Made by a program: the position numbers and the translations under genes
Notes under the pieces: model-generated
Databases searched by the model: none
Told to the model about the DNA's origin: nothing
Seen by the model: the letters and a program-made list of their open reading frames with translations, nothing else
Shown here: positions 58,708 through 64,000 of the stretch, piece by piece
How the letters are laid out: each line of letters begins with the position of its first letter
Position numbering within the stretch: the stretch's first letter is position 1
DNA from: an uncultured Actinomycetes bacterium
GTDB taxonomy: Bacteria; Actinomycetota; CADDZG01; WHSQ01
Assembly: GCA_937863385.1 (NCBI GenBank)
Contig: CALMBW010000018.1
Coordinates: 124,001 to 188,000, forward strand
DNA: 64,000 nt
Direction: 5' to 3'

Positions 58708-59397
58708 TCATCTCATCTTCTCGTGTGGCGCCACTGCCGCATCCCGCAACTCTGTCGCGATCTGGCGCACCAATGTCGTCTTATCTAGCAATTCCTCGAT
58801 ATGACCATCCAGAGCTCGTCGCTGGAGCTCGATAACAACGTCGAAAAGGCCTTCGGCCACGGGAACCAAGTCTGATTCTGAATAGCGCAGACGTTCGAGA
58901 CCTTTCGAAACGCTGGCCACTGAAGTTGAGAGTTGCTCCCAGCCAGACAGCAAGAGTCGTCGAGTGGCTTCGTCCTCAGGAAACCATCTTCGCCAACTCC
59001 TTGATCCACGGTGCTGAATCTCCGCGATCGCCCCCAGGTACCCAATAACTTCCATCGCTGAGCCGACAAACGCGTGAACGATCCCGATCCGCTCCCGACG
59101 CCTCTCCTCTTCATCGCGCTGGCGCAAGGATTGAAACGTATCGCTCGCCACGCGGGCGTGATGGATGGTAGCAATCGCTATCATTAGTGCAAGTCCCACC
59201 TGCGACACCCCAACAAGCATATTCAGCTGGGCAATCAAACCCTCGGTGCCGACAACCGGCCTCCCAGCAAAGCGCCACGCCAGGAGCGCCAGAAGGACGA
59301 ACCAGGTACCCGCGACAATCGCGACACTCCAAATCCATTTTTGAAGAAGCCACCTGGCCACCGAGCCTAGAAACCGGTCCGCGAGTCGACTCATCAC
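58708..59397 (-). CDS. Membrane protein, last gene of the MBL cluster
   Basis: 229 residues. Two membrane helices (WSVAIVAGTWFVLLALLAW and MLVGVSQVGLALMIAIATI) lead to a long charged helical cytoplasmic part, including LRQRDEEERRRERIG, a likely coiled coil. Its ATG overlaps the upstream stop by 4 bp. No family is recognised. The topology, short membrane hairpin plus helical sensor-like domain, resembles small membrane effectors of defence operons. Confidence 0.65.
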   Translation of the reverse strand: MMSRLADRFLGSVARWLLQKWIWSVAIVAGTWFVLLALLAWRFAGRPVVGTEGLIAQLNMLVGVSQVGLALMIAIATIHHARVASDTFQSLRQRDEEERRRERIGIVHAFVGSAMEVIGYLGAIAEIQHRGSRSWRRWFPEDEATRRLLLSGWEQLSTSVASVSKGLERLRYSESDLVPVAEGLFDVVIELQRRALDGHIEELLDKTTLVRQIATELRDAAVAPHEKMR

Positions 59398-60104
59398 TCA
59401 GAAAGCAATGCAGTCGACTCAAGTAATCGCTCTGCGTACGCGAAGGCCGTTTGCTTGACCCAGTCGGCGTTTACAAGCCTCCACCATGCGGCTGCCGCAA
59501 TCAGATCTAGCCCGATCAGGGTGACGGCCAAACCGACATCAGCGTTCAGAAACTCTGGCTTGTCCATGATGACGATCAGAGCCGGTGACAACGCCGCGAT
59601 GAGGCAGCTCGCTATCGCCCAGGGCCGCAAACCCAAAGTGTTGCGACGGAACCCGTAGTTGCAGTTCTCTTTGAACACAAGTGAGAATTGCTTCTCATCG
59701 CGAGTTGCCTCCCTCAGTTCATCAACCGCCGCTTCATAGATAGCGTCGGCGCCGACAGGGTCCGCTGCCTCCTGCTCTTGACTGGGAAATTGCATCCCAG
59801 TGATCGTGGCAAGGCGGGCGTGGAGACGTGCGACTCGCACGGCATTGTTGCCGCCCCGATGCCTTAACAAGATGGTCGTGGGAGCTCCGCCCCAGGATTC
59901 CCATAGCTTCGGCTGTAGCCGCTTGCCGGGGTGCCGGCCGATCTGAGCGATGAGTACCCAAAACCCACTGGCTACGACGAGACCGGCGACCGCCGTCCAC
60001 CAGTCCGCGCTCGTGACCCCAAAAGCGACGGCGGTTACTGAAATCGGAAGAGTGGCTAGCAGGGCAGGATAGATGCGCGCCTTGCGCTCGTATTCATCTA
60101 CCAA
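59394..60104 (-). CDS. Membrane protein paired with MBL hydrolase
   Basis: 236 residues from TTG 60102-60104. An N-terminal pair of helices (YPALLATLPISVTAVAFGV, AVAGLVVASGFWVLIAQI), a conserved-looking cytoplasmic core (LQPKLWESWGGAPTTILLRHR, NCNYGFRRNTLGLRPW) and a second pair of C-terminal helices. The WGGAPTT/RH and NxxYGFRRN motifs look like family signatures, but I cannot name the family. It begins 26 bp after the MBL gene and is coupled to the next membrane gene. Confidence 0.65.
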   Translation of the reverse strand: MVDEYERKARIYPALLATLPISVTAVAFGVTSADWWTAVAGLVVASGFWVLIAQIGRHPGKRLQPKLWESWGGAPTTILLRHRGGNNAVRVARLHARLATITGMQFPSQEQEAADPVGADAIYEAAVDELREATRDEKQFSLVFKENCNYGFRRNTLGLRPWAIASCLIAALSPALIVIMDKPEFLNADVGLAVTLIGLDLIAAAAWWRLVNADWVKQTAFAYAERLLESTALLSE

Positions 60105-60130
60105 GAAGACAAGCTCTCGTCGCGTGAATC

Positions 60131-61138
60131 TCAGTCTTCATCAGATTCATCCATCGGTCCAAGTTGAGCAGCTGGTGGCCAGCCTCGATCCGAAGCACCA
60201 GCACTGTGGTGCGTTGTCGATCCCCGGGTTTCATACACTCGATATCCGCGTCGCTTGTACGCATTCACTACCCGCGGTGAGGGATGCTTCTTTGCCTTCG
60301 ATGCGACACTCACAAAAGCCGGGTTATCGACTGACTGGCCCTTGGGCCCGAGCCATCGATCCAGAAACTCTGATGAGGCGTTGTGACGGCTACCGGCGTG
60401 CGGAATCTGCACGAAGTCTGGCGCTGTCCAGACTTCTCCTCCCGACTCAAAGAAGTCGACACAGCGTTCAAGAGATGGAACTCCTGCATCCCCCGTAAAG
60501 AGCATCCGATGGTCATCGATATCGATCATCGTGACTATCGAAGAATTGTTGCGCGGATTGGTTCCTCCAGCATCGTCAAAAGGCACTTCGAGCGGGAGTG
60601 CGGCCAATATCCGTTGACCTGCAGCCCTAAGCGCTGACGTGGTTGAAGTTGCTTTCCGAGCAGCACGTTCTGGGGCCTCCTCCACCTGTGCTGCGACCAG
60701 CTCCTCATACCAGCCCTCAGAAGGTCCCAAGATCGTTAGCGCCCCGTCGAAAGCCGTATCGCCCGCGAACGCCTCGACAACCGTCGTCCCTTGTTTGTCT
60801 GCTAGATCGATCAGTTCCTCGACCGCTTCGGCGGCAGGAAGTGAACTCCCTCCCCGGTCACCGATCTTGTGAAGGCACAGCGTCGCGACGTCCAGCCCCC
60901 GAAGCACCTCACCCATGCCCCCGATATGGTCCCCGTCGGGATGAGTCAAGATCGCAAGGTCGACATGGTCGGTGCCGTACCACTGCTTTACATGAGCGAC
61001 GAGTGCCTCCCCATCATCCTTGTAACCTGCATCGATGATCACGATGGCGTCAGCCCCAGATGGTGCACTGAACCGCATCGCTATTGCGTCCCCAGACGCG
61101 CCCTCATCGCCAACCGGCAAGAAATCCACTTCATACAT
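60131..61138 (-). CDS. ComEC/Rec2-like MBL-fold hydrolase
   Basis: 335 residues from ATG 61136-61138. The metallo-beta-lactamase motifs are THPDGDHIGG (HxDGDH variant), then NSSIVTMIDIDDHRMLFTGDAG and a late IPHAGSRHN. This is the ComEC-type branch as a soluble domain without membrane helices. Such enzymes can be nucleases or phosphodiesterases. It is followed by two membrane-protein genes and preceded by three small genes on the same strand. Confidence 0.85.
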   Translation of the reverse strand: MYEVDFLPVGDEGASGDAIAMRFSAPSGADAIVIIDAGYKDDGEALVAHVKQWYGTDHVDLAILTHPDGDHIGGMGEVLRGLDVATLCLHKIGDRGGSSLPAAEAVEELIDLADKQGTTVVEAFAGDTAFDGALTILGPSEGWYEELVAAQVEEAPERAARKATSTTSALRAAGQRILAALPLEVPFDDAGGTNPRNNSSIVTMIDIDDHRMLFTGDAGVPSLERCVDFFESGGEVWTAPDFVQIPHAGSRHNASSEFLDRWLGPKGQSVDNPAFVSVASKAKKHPSPRVVNAYKRRGYRVYETRGSTTHHSAGASDRGWPPAAQLGPMDESDED

Positions 61139-61181
61139 GTCCTGACCTCACCTCGTCCTTCGTTCGCCAGATGGCGGGCTC

Positions 61182-61376
61182 CTAGCGCTGTGAATCTCCA
61201 AGGCACCAGGAACAGTTGTCGTAGTCGTAGTCGTTCTTGGCCTCGGACAGGGTGTCGTACCACTTGCGGTGGTCACTGGCGATCTCGTCGAGCTGACAGT
61301 TCGTGTTTTCGTTGTTGGTATCATGAACCTCGACGGTGTTCGTGTTCCCGAGATAGCGCTTGTACTTGTAGACCAT
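61182..61376 (-). CDS. Small CxxC protein
   Basis: 64 residues from ATG 61374-61376, behind AAGGAGGAGG. Tyr/Asn/Asp-rich, with a C-terminal WYDTLSEAKNDYDYDNCSWC motif that could bind zinc with the earlier Cys. It sits 9 bp after the Cas2-like gene and 43 bp before the MBL gene. Function unknown. Confidence 0.7.
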   Translation of the reverse strand: MVYKYKRYLGNTNTVEVHDTNNENTNCQLDEIASDHRKWYDTLSEAKNDYDYDNCSWCLGDSQR

Positions 61377-61385
61377 GCCTCCTCC

Positions 61386-61661
61386 TTATCTCGCTCTCGC
61401 GTCCAGCCATGTCCAAAGCGCACCGGGAAGCCACCCCTGATAGGGCCACCGAACACGGACGATAAGCAGGTGATCGTTCGCATCCATGACTCCTCGGAGC
61501 ATGTCCACCCACTGATCTGGGGAATGATTCGATTCGACGAGCCACTGCGAATAGAGCGGCTTCCGAAATGAGATCGCGTTCCGCTCGATGGCGTTCTTGA
61601 CAGCTGTATACGCGGAAGGTCGCTCCTTGCCGTTGAGGTCGTAGCTGATCAAAAGAACCAT
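61386..61661 (-). CDS. Cas2-like (SinR/VapD-type) small protein
   Basis: 91 residues with a ferredoxin-like start LLISYDLNG, as in Cas2 and SinR-type proteins, then SQWLVESNHSPDQW and HLLIVRVRWPYQGWL. No CRISPR array or cas1 lies in the window, so this is the stand-alone type. Some VapD/Cas2 relatives are RNases; others are of unknown role. It overlaps the DUF2188 stop by one base and is followed 9 bp later by the CxxC protein. Confidence 0.75.
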   Translation of the reverse strand: MVLLISYDLNGKERPSAYTAVKNAIERNAISFRKPLYSQWLVESNHSPDQWVDMLRGVMDANDHLLIVRVRWPYQGWLPGALWTWLDARAR

Positions 61662-61909
61662 CAGTGTTTGGTGTCTTTGCTGGAGCGAGGATCACTGCCC
61701 TTGGGAACCGTGTCCGAGTCTCGGAAGCGGCCTTTGCGATCCTGGATGCGGACCTCTCCCCCGCCGAGGTTCTCGACGATCTCCTTGGCCCGCTTCTCTG
61801 CCTCAGCCTGAGTGTCCTTGTGGGCGCTGGCCCGCTTGGCCCCGCCGGCCTTGACATCCCAGCCCCCGTCGGGGTTCTTCACCACGTACCGATCGCTCTT
61901 CTTGGGCAC
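61661..61909 (-). CDS. DUF2188-family small protein
   Basis: 82 residues: VKNPDGGWDVKAGGAKRASAHKDTQAEAEKRAKEIVENLGGGEVRIQDRKGRFRDSDTVP. This is the DUF2188 layout of paired strands and a central helix, basic overall. Its role is unknown; it frequently neighbours small toxin-like or Cas2-like genes. It is the first gene of the six-gene minus-strand cluster that ends at 58708. Confidence 0.8.
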   Translation of the reverse strand: MPKKSDRYVVKNPDGGWDVKAGGAKRASAHKDTQAEAEKRAKEIVENLGGGEVRIQDRKGRFRDSDTVPKGSDPRSSKDTKH

Positions 61910-62279
61910 TAGGACCGCCTTTCAGGCTACCGAGGCTAGTAACAATGCCTTAAGTCTACTGCTAAGCCCGGATCTGGCACTACGGGGGGTCAGGAGCGTC
62001 TAGAACGATCCTCAGCGGGCCCAAGTCGGGTGCCAGATCTTGCCGCCTCAGAATGGCTTACGGCGCATATAGGCTGGTCAGGAGGGTCGAATCTCATCGG
62101 TGTCATCCCGCATGTAACCGGATGCCCTCAGGTTTTCCTCCAGGGAACGATGAGCTTGAGGCTAAGCAGGACCCATCCCGATGAGGTTCCCGGGATCGGG
62201 AATCGCCAGTGGTCGCGCCGTCAAGCTACGCAGAATTACAGGCTTGTGATTTCCTTACCTGGTGACCCACTATTCACAC
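61910..62279. other. Intergenic region upstream of the DUF2188 gene
   Basis: About 370 bp between divergent genes. No gene is seen. The promoter of the six-gene minus-strand cluster is expected here, but no clear -35/-10 pair stands out. Confidence 0.4.
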
Positions 62280-62585
62280 ATGGATCCTCTGGAGTTCATC
62301 GGGCTTTCCAGACGGCTGGCACGCTTGCTCATAGGCTTGGTTTTAGCTGGTCTCCTCGTCGTTCCGGGCCCCACCCAGCGCGCCATAACCACCCTATATC
62401 GGCATGAAGCTGCGGAAAAGACCCGGTGGATCGAAGAATGGGTTGAAAGTTTCATCCCGGTGCCCGCGGCAGAACCGCGAGACTCTTCGAACAGCAAGTC
62501 ACGGAAAAGGAACAAGCCAAAGCGCAAGAGGCCCTACAGCCTGCCTTCGGCCTTTCAGAGACAAAACTCTAGGAGGACGGCATAA
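62280..62585 (+). CDS. Small membrane protein with basic tail
   Basis: 101 residues from ATG 62280. One membrane helix (LLIGLVLAGLLVVPG) is followed by an acidic helix and a Lys/Arg-rich C-terminus (KSRKRNKPKRKRP). No family is seen. Its end overlaps the next minus-strand gene by 17 bp. Confidence 0.45.
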   Translation: MDPLEFIGLSRRLARLLIGLVLAGLLVVPGPTQRAITTLYRHEAAEKTRWIEEWVESFIPVPAAEPRDSSNSKSRKRNKPKRKRPYSLPSAFQRQNSRRTA

Positions 62586-63078
62586 GAAGTATGGCAATCA
62601 CACCGAGAGCAACTCCGATCAAGGCGGCCACCTGAGCACCTATCGCCCATCGTAGATACTCACCTTTCTTAGCGTTTGCGCAACGGAAACGAGCCAGGAT
62701 CTGCACTCGATTTAACGAAGCGGTTCGAAGGCCGACAACCTGATCCGCCTTCCACACCCTCTCATCTGCAACGAGTCGTTGCAGGCCGGCGATGCTTGCT
62801 TCCTCGTAGTCGGTTGGCTGCTTCACCTTCAAGCAGAGCAAGCCAGACGCGACAAATAGCACAACAGCAACAACAAGCAGCACCTTGACAAGTAGCGGAA
62901 GCTCGAAGCTCCCCGAACCCGTTGCTATAGCCGAAAAGGCAAACAACAGTGCCGTCAGTCCACCCGACGAGCTGATCACGAAGGCCGCTCGCTGCTCAAA
63001 CGAACTCTTCAGCTTCCGTTCTTCCGCGAGTGCCTCTTGAATCAGGCGTTCAAGGCTTGCGCCAGCAATTTCAGTCAC
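62569..63078 (-). CDS. Membrane protein of Pycsar-effector-like topology
   Basis: 169 residues. An N-terminal charged helix (ALAEERKLKSSFEQRAAFVI) runs into two membrane helices (SSGGLTALLFAFSAI and LLVKVLLVVAVVLFVASGLLCL), then a helical domain and a C-terminal helix (AALIGVALGVIAILLM). This layout is common among uncharacterised membrane proteins, including PycTM-type effectors. There is no nucleotide-cyclase partner nearby, so the link is weak. It follows the small repeat protein by 9 bp. Confidence 0.6.
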   Translation of the reverse strand: MTEIAGASLERLIQEALAEERKLKSSFEQRAAFVISSSGGLTALLFAFSAIATGSGSFELPLLVKVLLVVAVVLFVASGLLCLKVKQPTDYEEASIAGLQRLVADERVWKADQVVGLRTASLNRVQILARFRCANAKKGEYLRWAIGAQVAALIGVALGVIAILLMPSS

Positions 63079-63087
63079 TATGCGACC

Positions 63088-63330
63088 TTAGGATTCGCCT
63101 CCCTCTTCGTCAGAGACGTTCGAAAAATCGGGATCGAGGGATTTGCCAACCCGCTCTGTGCCGATCAAGTGAATCGTGTCGTCATGAGGCGGCTCACTGC
63201 CCAGAACAGTATCTGTTCCGATGGTGTAGAGCGTGTCAGATTCGCCAACGGGCTCGGTGCCAATGTCGATGATGGCGTTGTCAGGTGGAGGGGTTTCTTG
63301 ATTATCCTCGGAAACTTCTTCTTTATCCAC
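63088..63330 (-). CDS. 80-residue acidic protein with three internal repeats
   Basis: Three copies of the unit xIGTxxVGxS are spaced by about 15 residues: IDIGTEPVGES, YTIGTDTVLGS and HLIGTERVGKS. The whole protein is acidic and probably disordered or beta-repeat. It is encoded 9 bp upstream of the membrane protein gene. No family is recognised. Confidence 0.6.
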   Translation of the reverse strand: MDKEEVSEDNQETPPPDNAIIDIGTEPVGESDTLYTIGTDTVLGSEPPHDDTIHLIGTERVGKSLDPDFSNVSDEEGGES

Positions 63331-63477
63331 TATTGCTCCTTATCGCCCGTGAACACTCTATTCGTCATCAACCCTTTTGAAGAGCCCTTTCTCTGGCTGG
63401 GGGATGGCAGCACGGTCTGGTGGCTGAACCATAGGTGACAGAGTTTTGCACGCTCATCGGGTCCCTTTCAGCCGGGT

Positions 63478-63684
63478 CTACTGCTCGAAAATCGATTCGA
63501 GCCTGTCGAAAGCCTTGTCCTGCCCTCGCTTGAAGGCTATCGGGGGCACGACATTGCCTAAGAAGAGGGTGTACTTGTTCTCGTTGTCCTTGACGATCTC
63601 CGCTCTGACGAAGATCGCGTCCTTGCCGCCCTTCGTCGTGCGCCTCTCTATCTCTGCTCTGCCCGGCCGTATCTCTTCCGTCAT
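63478..63684 (-). CDS. Small hypothetical protein
   Basis: 68 residues from ATG 63682-63684, with GGGGGAGGTGCC upstream. A longer reading frame exists, but this start has the better ribosome-binding site. The sequence (AEIERRTTKGGKDAIFVRAEIVKDNENKYTLFLGNVVPPIAFKRGQDKAFDRLESIFEQ) looks like a small beta-beta-alpha domain. No family is recognised. Confidence 0.6.
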   Translation of the reverse strand: MTEEIRPGRAEIERRTTKGGKDAIFVRAEIVKDNENKYTLFLGNVVPPIAFKRGQDKAFDRLESIFEQ

Positions 63685-63835
63685 CGAAGGCACCTCCCCC
63701 TGCTCGTCCCGTAACCCTTGACGTGATGCCCTCAGAGCCTCGCGCTGCTTCAACTTCGGCACCGACCGACCCACCACGGGGCCTTGACTACGTTCGACAT
63801 GATGCGATTCTACGTGCCCTCTCACGGTCACAAGG

Positions 63836-64000
63836 TTAGACAGGCATGAGCGTCGAATCGTCATCAACAGGTCGACGCCTCAAGAGATCGACCCCTTTGA
63901 GGAACCAGGAGGACCCGAAAGCGAGAACCGACACAAGTTCGCCGATGTACAGGCTGGTGAGATTTGAATCTCCCACCGGGATATTCACCCCCAGAAGAAC
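63836..64000 (-). CDS. Membrane protein, C-terminal end only
   Basis: The 54 codons before TAA 63836-63838 encode NLTSLYIGELVSVLAFGSSW followed by a charged tail (LLRRRPVDDD). This is a single visible membrane helix. The N-terminal part lies beyond the right edge. No family can be assigned. Confidence 0.55.
   Translation of the reverse strand, partial: VLLGVNIPVGDSNLTSLYIGELVSVLAFGSSWFLKGVDLLRRRPVDDDSTLMPV

Noticed and set aside
61386-61661. Part of a CRISPR-Cas system (Cas2)
   Set aside because: No cas1, no effector genes and no repeat-spacer array in the window. Stand-alone SinR/VapD-type relatives are common.
62030-62407. 125-residue plus-strand reading frame upstream of the small membrane protein
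   Set aside because: Overlaps the better-supported frame starting at 62280, with no ribosome-binding site or recognisable domain.

Overview
The window reads as a high-GC actinobacterium. Evidence for this is the frequent GTG/TTG starts, the CstR-type regulator, the R2lox oxidase, and a conjugation module of the actinobacterial kind (SCO6880-family protein, DUF6112-like protein, VirB4, VirD4, MobF relaxase). No rRNA or complete tRNA lies in the window, so the genus cannot be fixed from sequence alone.

Layout. (1) 1-5.8 kb looks like ordinary chromosome: a reactive-sulfur operon on the minus strand (cstR-like, tauE-like, rhodanese, MBL persulfide dioxygenase) with a palindromic operator and a divergent thioredoxin, then an R2-like ligand-binding oxidase, a secreted subtilisin and a lipocalin-like protein. 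(2) 5.85-19.68 kb is a genomic island bounded by direct repeats of the 3' half of a tRNA-Gly(GCC) gene. It carries a type I restriction-modification system with an AbiE toxin-antitoxin pair set between hsdR and hsdM, a divergent nuclease-like gene, radC, an excisionase-like gene, a tyrosine integrase and a membrane HerA-like ATPase. (3) 19.8-32.5 kb is a type IV secretion/conjugation module: seven genes on the minus strand from the DUF6112-like protein to a secreted lytic transglycosylase, a ToxR-like membrane regulator coupled to an RTX-repeat protein, and a MobF relaxase. A probable oriT lies just upstream of the relaxase. (4) 32.5-51.7 kb behaves like a plasmid leading region: three SSBs, a prim-pol, a histone H1-like protein, ArdC, a UvrD-like helicase and a PIN-like/TOPRIM gene pair. 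Most of these are transcribed back toward oriT. Cargo cassettes (NUDIX; alpha/beta hydrolase plus dehydrogenase) interrupt this region. (5) 51.7-64 kb holds small membrane and secreted proteins, an HU protein, a decayed RelA/SpoT gene, and a compact six-gene minus-strand cluster (DUF2188, Cas2-like, CxxC protein, MBL hydrolase, two membrane proteins).

The most interesting signal is a dispersed stem-loop family. Four long-range hairpins (about 36.15, 40.26, 45.3 and 51.47 kb) sit 63-86 bp upstream of the first gene of four minus-strand leading-region operons. In two copies the stem sequences differ but pairing is kept, while the 39-nt loop core is conserved. I propose that these are single-strand-DNA promoters (Frpo/ssi-like) that switch on SSB, prim-pol, ArdC and cargo genes as the transferred strand enters a recipient. 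Partial copies of the same element flank the cargo cassettes.
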